From: Phycomyces nitens
Lineage: Eukaryota > Mucoromycota > Mucoromycetes > Mucorales > Phycomycetaceae
Reading direction: 5' to 3'
Length of the DNA: 64,000 bases
NCBI GenBank assembly: GCA_022702545.1
Contig: JAHRBC010000007.1
Coordinates: 2,542,001 to 2,606,000, forward strand
Position numbers and translations under genes: made by a program
Notes under the pieces: model-generated
What the model saw: only the letters and a program-made list of their open reading frames with translations
Database searches by the model: none
What the model was told of the DNA's origin: nothing
Part shown: in pieces, positions 49,465 to 61,100 of the stretch
How the letters are laid out: every line of letters begins with the position of its first letter
How positions within the stretch are numbered: the first letter of the stretch is position 1

Positions 49465-52400
49465 CTAAAGAAGAACTTCTTTATATACAACATTTTTTGT
49501 GGTGGATACATTTTTTGGGACAGCCACACACACATTTGTTGGATCTGTTGCCCTGGAGAGTGCAACGTACAGCTGACCATGAGAAAACACAGGATGCTCA
49601 AGGTAGACACCAACATGAGACAATGTCTGTCCTTGAGATTTGTTAATTGTCATGGCAAAGGCAGCCCGGACAGGAAATTGACGGCGTGAGAGCTTAAAGG
49701 GAAACTCGCCTTCATTAGTCGTCATATTGAATCTTGGGAGGAAGTATTCAATTCCATTATTGCCTTGATCCAAACGTTTGATGCCAATGATGTTTGTTGT
49801 GAGTGTGGTTACAAATACTTTTGTGCCATTACATAGTCCAGCTTCTGGATCGACGTTGCGCATGATAAGAAGAGGCATACCAATTTTCAACTTGAGTATA
49901 TGAGGTGGAATACCACTGCAAGTGAGGTAATTGAGGAACTCGACTGGGTATCTGGCATTGTCTGCATCCGGATCATCAGAATCCATGACCGTGTCTAAAG
50001 AGCAATACTCTTTGGTGTCTCCAGGAAAGATCTCGATGGCAACATCATTGATTTGGGTGATCATGTTGTTGGTTGGTGCAAGGATGGCATTGTGGCTGTA
50101 GTAGTGGGGCTGCTGGTTGATTGAGGAAATTTGAGGATACACCTTATTAATAAGGGTTCCATAGCTTTCCGAGTCAATACACCACTGTGGAGGGAGCTCA
50201 AGAGTGTGCTCATGTTCTCCGTCACCATTTCCAATAGCCAATAACTTTGCAGCGAATTCAGCAGCAAGAGGACCACTTTGAGAAACTCTCATGTTCTGGA
50301 TCAAACGGAACACTTTTACAAATCTCCAGAAAGTAGCTCTGTTTAAGCACTCTCCTACAACCTGAGATCGTGTGCCTTTCTTCACAACAGGCAAGATTTG
50401 ACGAAAGTCTCCGCCAAACACAAACACTTTTCCACCAAACGGAATTCTCTCATAGACAGGGTCTACTGCACCCATAATGTCCCGAAGGCATCTGTCAACA
50501 GCCTCAAAGCTGTGTTTGTTGCACATTACGGCTTCGTCCCAGAGAAAGAGTTTGGCTTTTTGTAGAAGCCTTGCGTGGGAAGATCCAAGTGATATACCAC
50601 AGGAGGAGTCATGGTTTGCATCTAATGGTATCTTGAACCTGCTGTGTGCTGTCCTTCCACCGGGCAATAGGATTGCGGCAATTCCAGAAGTAGCGACAGG
50701 GAGAGCGATTTCATCCTTGGATCGTACATAGTTCAAAAGTGCTTTGAACAGCAACGATTTTCCTGTCCCGCCTGGCCCATCAACAAAGAACAGTCTGCTC
50801 TGGGGTTCACTTTCGAAAAGATTCAGGGATGCAACAATTTGATCGTAAGCGATCTTTTGCTCTGTGTTGAACATCCTCTGAACTACTTCAAGTGCCTGCC
50901 TTTCTTCTTCGGCGTCGTATCCTCTCTTTTCGGCCATTTCAAGTGCCTCAAGAATTGGAATATCTCCCATATCCGTAACAAATTCTTGCGGCATTGTTGG
51001 GTAATCCGAAAGGTTATGGCCAGTAACCTGGAGTCGAGACTGTATGTCCCCAAGAGCCCTTTTTAAGATCAACTCTTTCTGTTCCTCACTCAAGTCCATT
51101 GTTGTAGTTGGAAGAGTATTTAGAATCTCGAAAAAGTAGTCATCAGCCATATCATCTTTGTACTTTTCCCAAAGAAGAGAAGGATCAGATGGAGAACAGT
51201 TGGTCAGAATGTATGTGAACAATGCACGAATTATTGAGGCCGAAGGGGAGAGTTGTCTGGCTTCATCCATGCACTTATCCCATTCATTGTCATCCGCCAA
51301 GAGCCCAAGAGCAAGAGCAGCTTGTTGGAAGGTTCCATACACAATTCCATCTACGGTCTTGATACTCGAAAAACTTGTTGGTCCTCGTACTTTGAGCAGG
51401 AGCATCCGAAGACAAAACAACTCCATATTTGACGGACTGGCGGCATATATCCGAGATACAACATCTTTAAATGGAGGTCTGCTCCTTGCCTTCCATTTTC
51501 TGCTGGCAGCCATCCAAGTGTAATACTTTGGTATTTCATTGTACGCATATTGACGTGCATTTTCGTCGCAAGCACAGAGTTGGAAAAACGCCAAGAGCTT
51601 TGTTCCTTGAGAGAGAGAGTCGCGTGCAAGGCGAAGTTCTTCTGCAGACATGTCCTCCCGAAAATTGACGTATTGCTCATCAGGTAGATGGATACTGAGT
51701 CGTGATACCATTGGGTGGTGCATGTGAATAGGGACTGAAAATGTGCGCCACACAGCTTCACATGGGCCAATATATCGAGCATTCTGGTACTCAGTAATCT
51801 CATCAATAGCAACTGGTTGATCTCGATGTCCAGAATCAACAGCAGAATTCTCGTTTGAAATTTCTACTTGTGCACGATCAGAGCCTTTTGTAAGATACTT
51901 ACACAGATACTTGATGGCACGGGTTGTGGAACAGATCTCAACATTGATATGGGCATCATACTTGTGACAGAGGTATGGATTGTATGGGACAACATGTTGG
52001 TTTGTTACAACGAAATGTCCACGGCCAAAGATGTGAAACTGCCCATTGTTTCTTCGTCTGTAAAGTGGATATCCACTTGAGCTTACCCTTGTCTCCTCGA
52101 TGAATGCCTTTGGATAGCCCTTGGTACATATACCATTATGCATACATGGAGCATCAGGCTTGGCAGTACCGCAAGGACCATGTGTCATACTATTGACTAC
52201 TGTATTGTACAACTTTGGGTGGGTGATTGGGTCAGGGAGCTCTGCACAAACAAAGTTGTCAAACTCTACAGGCGTGCGAGGACATTCATCTGGCATCAGA
52301 ATAAAAAGAAGGTGGACATGGGGAAGGCCTCTCTTCTGAAACTCAACTGTGCCAATGTAAGATGATACATCACCAAAGCATTTTGTATCAAGTATATGCT

Positions 52401-54183
52401 TTATCATCTCCTTCATCTTCAAGTTGAAAACACGGACGCAAATATCCGGTCTGTCTTGGGCTTTTTGACCATTGAGCTCTCTTGTAATTTCCGGCCATTG
52501 AGGGTTACAGGTGAATGTAACAAAGAGTGTCGGTACTCCACGGGATCTTATGATGGCAAGTCCATCTTGAAGCATTTGCTTCATATACCGAGGTCCTCCG
52601 GTAAAAGTTGATGGCAAGACTACTGCTTTTCCGATTTGCCGAGGGTCCTCTATATTATCACCAATGCCCTTGTACATCTCTGCTCTGAGACCATCTTGAT
52701 TGAGTCGAAGGTACAAAAGTCGGCTTGTCTCTATGCGAACATAATTGTCAACTATGTACTGTTGAAATAATCTGCCATAGTGATGTAGGTAGCTGCCATC
52801 ACGGATCATCAGAAAATAACAACAATGCTCAAGGATGGTGATGCGTACTGGTTGGTTATTGAGGTTTGTGATGGAAGGGTTGGAGGGAACAGATTCAAGA
52901 TTCATGTGCCATCCATCGTCTCCAAAAGGGAACATGAGGACATAATGCAATGATATATATCCTGGATGCATTGAGCTAATGGATCGTAATCCAGTTGTAC
53001 GATCACTTATTAACACATCATGTGGAGATGCATTACCATCAACGTTCTCTTCAATAACCATCGCCGCTACTTCAGGCGAGCTCTGTATGTCATAGCGACG
53101 TCCGGCATCTCTTGCTGCTCTTATTATTACTTGCAGGCTACCGAATGGCTGGTTCCGAAACTGCTCAGCGACAGACATCAAGGATTGAGCATATGGATTT
53201 ACATGCTGGATGACGGACTGGATTGTCTCTACAGTCAAATGATTTAATCCAGAGAAAAGCGATGTCCGTCTCGCAAGCTGCTCATTCGTATCACTGAAAT
53301 AGATCTGTGAAAATCCAGCTGAGGTTCCATTTTGAGCTCGAAGTGCTCCAACATTATGGTACATTGTACCATTTACACGAAATGTTGATATGCCATTTCT
53401 TCCACTGGCCAAATTCTCGTCAACATTAGCCTTTATAGACACAAAAGCAAATGCATTGTTGAATGCTCTAATGTTGGTATGAAAATTCACACATTGCTCA
53501 TTTCTTGCATCATGGTTGGTGACAAAATCCAAAAGCTCTTGTGGAGGTGCAATAGGTAATGGAAGTGTTATCTTTCCATTGGAGCAACACAATCCGAACC
53601 TCGGGTTTTGGATACTGCTTGATTTTAAGCGCTCATCCACCCACATGTGTGCATTGCAAAAGGGGCATCTGCTTTCCATACGTGGAAAAACATGTCTGCG
53701 ATATAAGTTTCCTTCAGTTAAAGAAATGTTTGGTCCAATAATGTTCTCAGGGTTAAAAGGGATCATGCGAGCGACTCTATACTGTGAAATTGTTGGAGTA
53801 ATCTCATTGGTTGTATTTCTTGTTTGCTCAGTATTGAAAGGACATTCATGGTGGCTTGCTCTGGAATGAGTGTTTGAACCACAGCTTGGGCAATTACGAC
53901 GTGCATTTCTTCTCGATCTTGGTACATTTTGAATATTAGAAAGAGTAGTATTCGATTCACTTTGTTCGTGATTAACAACATTAACTGAAGTATTGCTGGT
54001 ATTGTTTGGACAATTACGATGATTAGAGCGTCTGTGTTCAAATGAGCCACAACTGGGGCAAGGTACAGTTTGGGGTTGTACATATGGAGAAATTGTATTC
54101 AGGGGACAATCACGGTGAGTTGTTCTCAGATGATTAGTAGATCCACATCTGCATGAGCGCATTGAAGAAGTAGCTTGAGGCAT
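49465..54183 (-). CDS. Helitron Rep-helicase (RepHel), 1572 aa, intact
   Basis: RepHel nicks, unwinds and transfers Helitron DNA by rolling-circle-like replication. Three N-terminal zinc-knuckle-like repeats (CRCGSTNHLRTTHRDC; CPSCGSFEHRRSNHRNC; CPSCGSNTHSRASHHEC) are followed by a fourth Cys cluster (CPFCNAHMW). The Helitron-like N domain has PGYISLHYVLMFPFGDDGW. The HUH nuclease shows FVTFTCNPQWPEI, the HxH motif GLPHVHLL (about residue 615) and the two-tyrosine motif YLCKYLTKGSD (about 755). The PIF1-type SF1 helicase has Walker A GPGGTGKS (about 1134), Walker B FLWDEAVM, GGDFRQILPVV, and MTINKSQGQTL near the end. The 4.7-kb frame is uninterrupted and intronless, so the element may be recently active. 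It has no AP-endonuclease or OTU domain. Confidence 0.95.
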   Translation of the reverse strand: MPQATSSMRSCRCGSTNHLRTTHRDCPLNTISPYVQPQTVPCPSCGSFEHRRSNHRNCPNNTSNTSVNVVNHEQSESNTTLSNIQNVPRSRRNARRNCPSCGSNTHSRASHHECPFNTEQTRNTTNEITPTISQYRVARMIPFNPENIIGPNISLTEGNLYRRHVFPRMESRCPFCNAHMWVDERLKSSSIQNPRFGLCCSNGKITLPLPIAPPQELLDFVTNHDARNEQCVNFHTNIRAFNNAFAFVSIKANVDENLASGRNGISTFRVNGTMYHNVGALRAQNGTSAGFSQIYFSDTNEQLARRTSLFSGLNHLTVETIQSVIQHVNPYAQSLMSVAEQFRNQPFGSLQVIIRAARDAGRRYDIQSSPEVAAMVIEENVDGNASPHDVLISDRTTGLRSISSMHPGYISLHYVLMFPFGDDGWHMNLESVPSNPSITNLNNQPVRITILEHCCYFLMIRDGSYLHHYGRLFQQYIVDNYVRIETSRLLYLRLNQDGLRAEMYKGIGDNIEDPRQIGKAVVLPSTFTGGPRYMKQMLQDGLAIIRSRGVPTLFVTFTCNPQWPEITRELNGQKAQDRPDICVRVFNLKMKEMIKHILDTKCFGDVSSYIGTVEFQKRGLPHVHLLFILMPDECPRTPVEFDNFVCAELPDPITHPKLYNTVVNSMTHGPCGTAKPDAPCMHNGICTKGYPKAFIEETRVSSSGYPLYRRRNNGQFHIFGRGHFVVTNQHVVPYNPYLCHKYDAHINVEICSTTRAIKYLCKYLTKGSDRAQVEISNENSAVDSGHRDQPVAIDEITEYQNARYIGPCEAVWRTFSVPIHMHHPMVSRLSIHLPDEQYVNFREDMSAEELRLARDSLSQGTKLLAFFQLCACDENARQYAYNEIPKYYTWMAASRKWKARSRPPFKDVVSRIYAASPSNMELFCLRMLLLKVRGPTSFSSIKTVDGIVYGTFQQAALALGLLADDNEWDKCMDEARQLSPSASIIRALFTYILTNCSPSDPSLLWEKYKDDMADDYFFEILNTLPTTTMDLSEEQKELILKRALGDIQSRLQVTGHNLSDYPTMPQEFVTDMGDIPILEALEMAEKRGYDAEEERQALEVVQRMFNTEQKIAYDQIVASLNLFESEPQSRLFFVDGPGGTGKSLLFKALLNYVRSKDEIALPVATSGIAAILLPGGRTAHSRFKIPLDANHDSSCGISLGSSHARLLQKAKLFLWDEAVMCNKHSFEAVDRCLRDIMGAVDPVYERIPFGGKVFVFGGDFRQILPVVKKGTRSQVVGECLNRATFWRFVKVFRLIQNMRVSQSGPLAAEFAAKLLAIGNGDGEHEHTLELPPQWCIDSESYGTLINKVYPQISSINQQPHYYSHNAILAPTNNMITQINDVAIEIFPGDTKEYCSLDTVMDSDDPDADNARYPVEFLNYLTCSGIPPHILKLKIGMPLLIMRNVDPEAGLCNGTKVFVTTLTTNIIGIKRLDQGNNGIEYFLPRFNMTTNEGEFPFKLSRRQFPVRAAFAMTINKSQGQTLSHVGVYLEHPVFSHGQLYVALSRATDPTNVCVAVPKNVSTTKNVVYKEVLL

Positions 54184-54331
54184 TTCAAAAAAGTATTATC
54201 GAGTGATTGCGTTTGTTTTAGAATGTAAGTAACAGATAAAAAAATTATATATCTCTCCCTGTGTTGTGTCGTGTTATACTATGTGACCTTTTTTTTATGG
54301 TGATGATGATAAGAATAAGATATTATACAGC

Positions 54332-54466
54332 ACGTGATGAGTTAGGATGGGTTTATCACATGACGGACTAATCTCATTCTATTTTAATAATATGATGAAG
54401 ATATTGTAATACGTGATGAGTTAGGATAGATTTATCACGTGACAGACTAATCTCATTCTTTTTAAT
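54332..54466. repeat. 79-bp-period tandem repeat with CACGTGAT palindromes, upstream of RepHel
   Basis: Two units begin at ACGTGATGAGTTAGGAT (54332 and 54411), each followed by a TTTATCAC(A/G)TGAC block and CTAATCTCATTCT. ACGTGAT and ATCACGTG form inverted arms within each unit. They lie inside the Helitron, 5' of its gene, where they could be transposase-binding or promoter elements. Confidence 0.7.
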
Positions 54467-54544
54467 GATAAACCAGGAGCTTCGCTCCTGTCCCCCCTAA
54501 AGGGGGGCACCAATACCGGTTGGGCTCAGTCGTAGACTTCGCAA

Positions 54545-55843
54545 CACTACAAAAGTCTAAGAGTATTATGTAGATAAAACTTATAAAATAAGCTACTTAA
54601 TTGTATAGTTTTACTATGCTTTTGGTAATATATAATCGTGATCTGTAGTAGACTAAAAAGATATGGGGGTGAACTGAATCATCCTACCTACTGGTGTACA
54701 AGAATCCAATGTAGAATATTTAAATGCCCTCAAACAGTGTAAAACTTAAATATACATTGTAGCCACAATATATTCCTAGTCGATCTACCCTTTTTTGCAT
54801 TGTATTTTACGATACACAGACAGTTTGTGTCAGGGGAGATTGACCACTTACAAACAACCAGTTTTATCTTTCATTATATTTTATAGTGGGTTTTATAATA
54901 TGTTTTAACAGTCCATCAAGGATGATTGTAGACTATTGCAAGGTAATTGTAGTTATTCTATGCAAACAAGCCTCTCTGGTTTATTGTTTTTTTTTGGAGC
55001 AATAGATTCTGAAAATTTTTATTTTTTGTTTTATTTGATAAAAAATACATTTGCGCTATATATTCTAGTCTCTAGATTATTTCTTTGGTATATCTATTCT
55101 ACCAATCGATATTTTTTGGTCAGCACCATCAACTGGTTCTTAATAGAGCCAGGATACTTACCTAGCTGAGAGAAAGCCAATACTGTCTAAAAGTAAAAGA
55201 GAAGATTGTTAGTAAATTATTTTTATATAAATAATTCATTCTTATACTTACATTTTTAATATAATAAATAGAACATTTGATAGACTCTCTGTAATATACC
55301 AACAAATGATTATTGTCTAATAGATATATATTAATATTTGTAGATAAACAATATGTAATACTAAAATATTAGTTTACTTACAAGATATAGCCATTGGAAT
55401 AGCCAGATAATTTCAATCGGGAATCAATATAAGAGCATAGCAAGATGTCTGTGATAGATGTTATTAAAGAGAACATATTTATAATATAAAAGGTTTACCA
55501 GAATATTATATTGAGATAGATAGAAAAATAGAATTTGTGGCTATATATAAAAGAGTGATTTGGTTAATAAAGAATAGCTTTAGCATAATATGATCTTACC
55601 TTTGGATATACAGCCAAGTGCAATAGAGAGCCCCATAATATATTTATAAGCAGTTACCTATGAATAATAAAATATATTGAGTAAAAAATATATTCACAAG
55701 AGAAAGAAAAGAATTAATTACCAGAGTATTTTGCGGTAATATTTAGGCACAAAAGAATATAAAAAATAAAAAGGAAAAACAAATACTTTGTATTAAAAGG
55801 CTGTTTGACCCTGATAAAATGCGGGCAATAAAAATGATAATCC
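54545..55843. repeat. repeat R1, copy 2 (cut by an LTR)
   Basis: It matches 11041-12336 almost throughout, including the minus-strand splice-like stretches. The left end abuts the Helitron terminus. The right end stops exactly where the outer gypsy LTR begins (TGATCC at 55844), so the rest of R1 should lie beyond the far end of that retrotransposon, outside the window. Confidence 0.8.
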
Positions 55844-56118
55844 TGATCCATTGTTACTTGTATTTATTAATAAAAACCAACTTTTGAACTAGTTAGCAAG
55901 ATTGAGATAAGTATGAAAAGATATAATAATGTACCGATTATGAGTCGTTGGTTGAAATAGACAAAGTAATGAGAATCGAAAGAATAGAGAAGAAAGGGGA
56001 AGAGAATAAGAAAGTAGACTAATTGGGAGTATTAACAATTGGGACAAAATCATGTAACACTATCTTGAAAGTTACAACCCTAAATGGATTAATACAATAG
56101 TCATGCTTGTCCACTTCA
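55844..56118 (-). repeat. 3' LTR of the outer gypsy element, ~275 bp
   Basis: Bounded by TG (TGATCC) at the R1 junction and CA (ACTTCA), followed inward by a polypurine tract (minus strand CTTTAAGGGGGGAC). The boundary with R1 homology is exact to the base. The partner LTR is outside the window, so identity could not be compared. Confidence 0.75.
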
Positions 56119-57619
56119 TAGTCCCCCCTTAAAGCTAGCGGAAGGTACGGTCAAGCGTTCCTTGAAGTGACGCAAAGTTGAGCGGTTGACTCTTCTTTTG
56201 AGTAGGCGGCCGTGTTGATCGGCCAACTGATATGTTCCATTACCAAATCCTGCGACTACAGTAAATACTTCAGGGTTATAGACGGAATCCAGCTTGCTAT
56301 GCTTGTTAGGTCGGACTCTCACGACAAAGGCACCCTGCTCAAACTGCTTATCTTCAATGGGTTGCTCGAATTTCAACGGAGGGAAGTCCTCAATGCTCAT
56401 ATTTTGGGAAACTAGTTGGTTCAGTCGTTCAAACCCAAGGGACTGACCATACGTTTGTAAAACGTCTTGACGGAAAGATCCTGGTGCTTGCCCGAACAAC
56501 AACTCAAACGGAGAAACCCTTATGGTTTCATGAGCCTTGGTTCTGTATGAATATAGGACTGCGGGGAGGTGCACGTCCCATTTCTCTGGTTCCTTGACTG
56601 AAAGCTTCTTGATAGCTTTTGTAAGGGTACCGTTAAGTTTCTCGACCATCCCATTTGTCTGGGGATGGTACGGCGCAGCGAATTTGCGGTTGGTGCGTAC
56701 AATAGCCAAGAATTCCTCTATAAGCTGGTTGTCGAAATGGGTTCCGTTATCTGACAATAGGTGTGTGGGTGGGCCAAACTGGCAAAACAGGTGCTCATAC
56801 AAGAAATTTGCTACGGTTTCTGCATCTGCCCTTTTGGCGGGAATGGCTATGGGCCATCTTGAAAAGCATTTGACGGCAACCAAAACATAAATGTTTCCTC
56901 TTAGTGACACTGGGAACGGACCAACAAAATCGATTGCGAATTGTTCAAACAATCGCGAGACAGGAACCTTGCCCAAGGAAACTCGTTTTGCAACCGGTGC
57001 AAACAGTTGGCACTCCTTACAAGAACTAATATATCTCTTCAGTTCCTCGAACGCACTTGGCCACCAGTAATCGTAATAAAGTCTAGCCCATGAGGCGTGC
57101 TGCCCAAAGTGTCCATGGCCATCATGTATTTGCTTGAGTAGGTCTTGCCTCTCACCGATATGTGGTACTTTTAGGAACCTTGATCCTACTTTTCTGAATA
57201 GATGCCGCTCTTGTAATTTATACCTCAAAGCCCTAGTCTTGATGTTTATTGCCATTGTTTGGTTGGTTGGGTTACTCAGATACCGGACAATCTGTTGCAA
57301 CCATTCTTCATATATTTCCTCGTAGATCAAGAGATGATCAAAAAGACTGTCGAGATGGTCTTCCCCATCCAAATCCTCTGGTATTTCTGCTGGTGGGTAC
57401 CTTGATAACGTGTCTGCGACAACATTGTTTTTCCCTGGAATGTGCTTGACCTTGAATTGGAATTCTTGAGTAGCCAGTACCCATCTTTGGAGACGTTGGT
57501 TTGGGTCGGCCTTGGAGAACAGATAGCTAACAGCGGAATTGTCGGTGTAAAGTGTGAATGGCTTGTCAAGGAGGTACTTTCTCAATTTCTGTAGTGCATA
57601 TATGACGGCCAACAGTTCC
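56116..57619 (-). pseudogene. outer gypsy pol, 3' part: RNase H end and integrase
   Basis: The open frame continues from the insertion point (LLAVIYALQKLRKYLL). It covers the end of RNase H (FTLYTDNSAVSYLF; HIPGKNNVVADTLSRYP), then the integrase HHCC zinc finger (HDGHGHFGQHASWARLYYDY, then CKECQLF). The DDE core follows: DFVGPFP, LLSDNGTHFDN and YHPQTNGMVEKLNG. The C terminus ends in ASFKGGL without a chromodomain. The TGA stop (56116-56118) is formed by the first three bases of the LTR. The gene is broken only by the nested insertion; no internal stop was seen. Confidence 0.88.
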
Positions 57620-57961
57620 TGTTATAATTCACGGGGAAAAAATAATGGAATGGTAGAAAATAGACAGTAAGTAGATACTTTGAGACTGTATATAAGCTTG
57701 TCTTTATTAAGATACAAAATGTGCCGTTCTTTATATACTCTTTCAATGTGCTGTTGCACTAACTCTTTGACTTCCTTATATATGTGGTCTTTTACCACAT
57801 TAAGATATTATATATGATAAGCTTCTGAGCTCCACGTCTGTGTTACTATTATTCTGATGCATTGCTATAATTCCTTTATCGTACTTTATTAGCTCTCAGC
57901 TAATCTGCACTTATAGCTTTTGTATATGTAAAATATACACTGATAAGGCTGGATCACCACA
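57620..57961 (-). repeat. 3' LTR of the inner chromovirus
   Basis: 342 bp, TGTTATAATTC to GATCACCACA in plus orientation, identical by eye to 62975-63316. Preceded by GTTCC at 57615-57619. Confidence 0.95.
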
Positions 57962-58125
57962 TTATCCCCACCCAGGTATTAACTAAATACCGTCCAATTC
58001 TTCTTGCACTTTTTTGTGATCAGCTTCATCCCTTTTGATTGTATACATGGCCTGTGTATAAATCTGTATAATGTCTAACATTATCTTTTAAACAAGTACT
58101 CTGCGATCCTTAAACAACTCTTTGT

Positions 58126-61100
58126 TTAAGATCTACTGCGTTTACTCTTTTGATTAGCTGGTTTTGCATTTCTTTTTCTTTTTGTGCCTGAATTTTCTTT
58201 AGGTGTCTGATGTGCATCTTTCATATCCTTCAACAATCTTTTGTTGGCCTTATTTATCTCCTTGATACTTTCTGGTGCTTCACCAATTCTTTGCCAGTAT
58301 TCCTTGATGAATTTTGGATCCGTAAAATGATCCTCTGGCTCCCAGGTATCATGAGATTCATCATAGTCTAACCATTTGCATCTGTAGATATACTTGTTCT
58401 TGTCATCTTTCTTATGACCAATAATAGCTTCGACTTCATAAAAGTCGTTATTTTGCTCTAATATCTTATCTGAGACTTTCTTTAACAGAGAAGGAGGATA
58501 ATTTCTGGGTTCTAAGAAACCCTTTTCATTCTTCAATACATATGTATTAGCAGCAGTTTTTCTGACAACAGTATAGAATCCCTTATACTTTGGATCCAAC
58601 TTATTCTGTTTTTCTGTCACCAAAATCATGACTATTGATCCAGGAGCTAGATCCATGATTTTATGACTTTTGTCGAAATTCTTCTTCTGCTTCTCAGTGA
58701 CTTGTTTCACTTGCTCATACACTGCAGGATAGACTATCTCAGTCATCCTCTTTATTTTCTCTTGCAACTCTTTCTGAATCTGTTCAGCAGTCGCACTATC
58801 CTTCTCTTTACTAAAGTCCTTAAAGTCATTTGGATTCCTTCCAAACATTAATGAGAATGGTGTACTCTTAGTCCTAGCATTATACTTGCTGTTCAAAAAC
58901 AACTGTGCAGCTGGTACCTTCTGATCCCAATCAGCGACGTTTCCAACTATTTGTTTCTTGATGGTGTTCACTGCCGCCTGGACAGCTCTTTCACTTGCAC
59001 CATTAGCTCTAGGATGGTATTGCGATATCAATGCATGTTCAAAACCCATATTCTCTTTTATACATGTCATCAATGAGTTCACAAACTCTCGTCCACAATC
59101 ACTCTGCAACTTTCTCATTGGACCCCATGTGCTTATCACGTCCAGTACTTGTAAAGCAATAGTTGCCGCACCCTTATTTGGTATAGCGCGCAATATATAA
59201 AACTTGCTTGCAATGTCAATCATGACTAACAAGTACTCATTTCCTTTGGTCGATGTTGTAAATGGCCCAGCCAGATCTATTCCCCAACTATCACCAGGAA
59301 GTGTTGCAGTTACAGGTCTTAAAGGATTATAACCTTTTCTTGTGATATTGTGACGTTGACACTGTACACACGCTTTTACTAGGTCATTCGCTTGAATCTT
59401 CAAGTTGGTCCAATAGATACCTTTTCTCTTTAAGGCATGTAGTATCGCCTCTACACCAAAATGACCTTTCAAATGCTCTTCTACTAAGAGCATATTCCTC
59501 TCATTCTCTGTAGGAGGAGTAAAGTATTCACCACTCAATATATCTGGAAGCGGTTCCATAGTGACTGCACTATTTCTCATTATGGACTTGAGCGTATTAT
59601 CCCCACCCAGTTCATTTGACCCTGTTTCAGTTTCTTCAGACAAACGCGACAACGCATCTGGCAGTACATTAGAAACACCAGGCAAATGAACGATCTTAAA
59701 GTCATACTGTAAAATCGTGTCCATCCATGCAATCATCATGAGATTCGCAACACGCTGGGTATGGAGGTATGTCAACGCCTTGTGATCCGTATACAAGGTG
59801 AAGTGAGAACCATAGATATACTTGTGAAAACGCTTGAGTGCAAATACCAAAGCTAATAGCTCTCTTTTCGTTGCTGAATATTTCCTTTCGCTTTTCGACA
59901 AGCTCTTAGCTACGAACGAAATATATTTCATTTTGCCATCTATGACCTGATGCAACACTGCCCCAATTCCAGTTAGGGACGCATCACAGCTAATACGAAA
60001 AGGAGAATTCATATCTGGATATGATAAAACTGTATCACTCAACAGTGCTTTTTTCAAGTTGACAAACGCAATCTGATGCTTGTCAGTCCACAAATGTGTA
60101 ATCGACTTTTCATTCCTTAATGAATCTAGTGGCGACATTATTGCCGATACATTTGGGATCAATGTTCTAAAGTAGTTGATCAAACCACAATAGCTCTGGA
60201 TATCTTTACCCGTTCTTGGTTGAGGAAACTCCAAAACATTAACAAGCTTTCTGCGGTCCATAGTTATACCCTCAGGTGAAATATGAAAACCAAGCAGATA
60301 TATTTCTTTCTGAAAGAAATGACACTTCTTTGGATTCAACTTCAAGTTGACCTTTGTTAATCTTTGGATCACTTGCTTCAAGTGTACCTTGTGCTCCTCA
60401 AACGTCTTGCTCGCACATACTATGTCATCCACAAAGAATCTTACAAAAGATAAACCTTCCAAAGCTATACTCATAGTCCTTTGAAACTGTGAACTGACAT
60501 GCTTGATACCAAACACTGTACCAATTGGTTTGTACTGTATACCTCGCCACGTGAAACTAAGCTTGTGCGCATCCTTTGGGTTCAACCGCAAAGAATTAAA
60601 TGCAGACTTCAAGTCTAGAGTTGAATAAATATTTGCACCTTTCAAATCTTCAAACAACTCACCGATCAATGGCAATGGCATTCTGTCTATTGACTTCAAT
60701 AGAGAATTCAGCAGCCTGGGATCATGACAGACCCGATAACCAGTCACTTCTCCTTTACCATTCGTTTTCTTGACAACAGTCAAAGGAGTATTCCATTCTG
60801 TGTTTGCTGACGCTCTTTCAACTATGCCATTTTCAAGCCATTCTTTCACTTGCTTATCCACTATTTCTTGCATCTTGAAAGGTATGGGATAAGGGCTTCT
60901 GAATGCTGTAGCATTTTCCGGAGTATCCAGACAAACAACACTCTCAGGTATTGTGCAAAACACGCCTGTAGGAATAGACTGATTTTCATCTATGAACTTT
61001 TGGATATAATTCACGGCTTCCTCAAACTGTTCGGGACTGACAGCCGGATTATTTTCCTTTTGTTCATTTTCTCTTTCTATGGATTCAAGCAGGTCACTCT

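Larger units (their letters stand above)
49085..54545 (-). mobile_element. autonomous Helitron, ~5.5 kb, apparently intact
   Basis: The element is defined by an intact RepHel gene and by end sequences shared with the mini-Helitron. On the coding (minus) strand the 5' end is GTTGCGAAGTCTACGACTGAG and the 3' end finishes in a GC-rich hairpin (CAAGC-AGC-GCTTG). Two more hairpins sit near the 5' end: AGGAGC-TTC-GCTCCT at 54475-54489 and CCCCCC-TAAA-GGGGGG at 54492-54507. No canonical CTRR follows the 3' hairpin. Exact ends are inferred from the shared copies and could be off by several bases. Confidence 0.8.

Noticed and set aside
50477..53869. Plus-strand frames opposite the Helitron gene
   Set aside because: They are antisense shadows of the intact RepHel frame with no motifs of their own.
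54332..54466. Replication origin based on tandem palindromic repeats
   Set aside because: Only two units, lying inside a Helitron 5' region; a transposon or promoter role is simpler.
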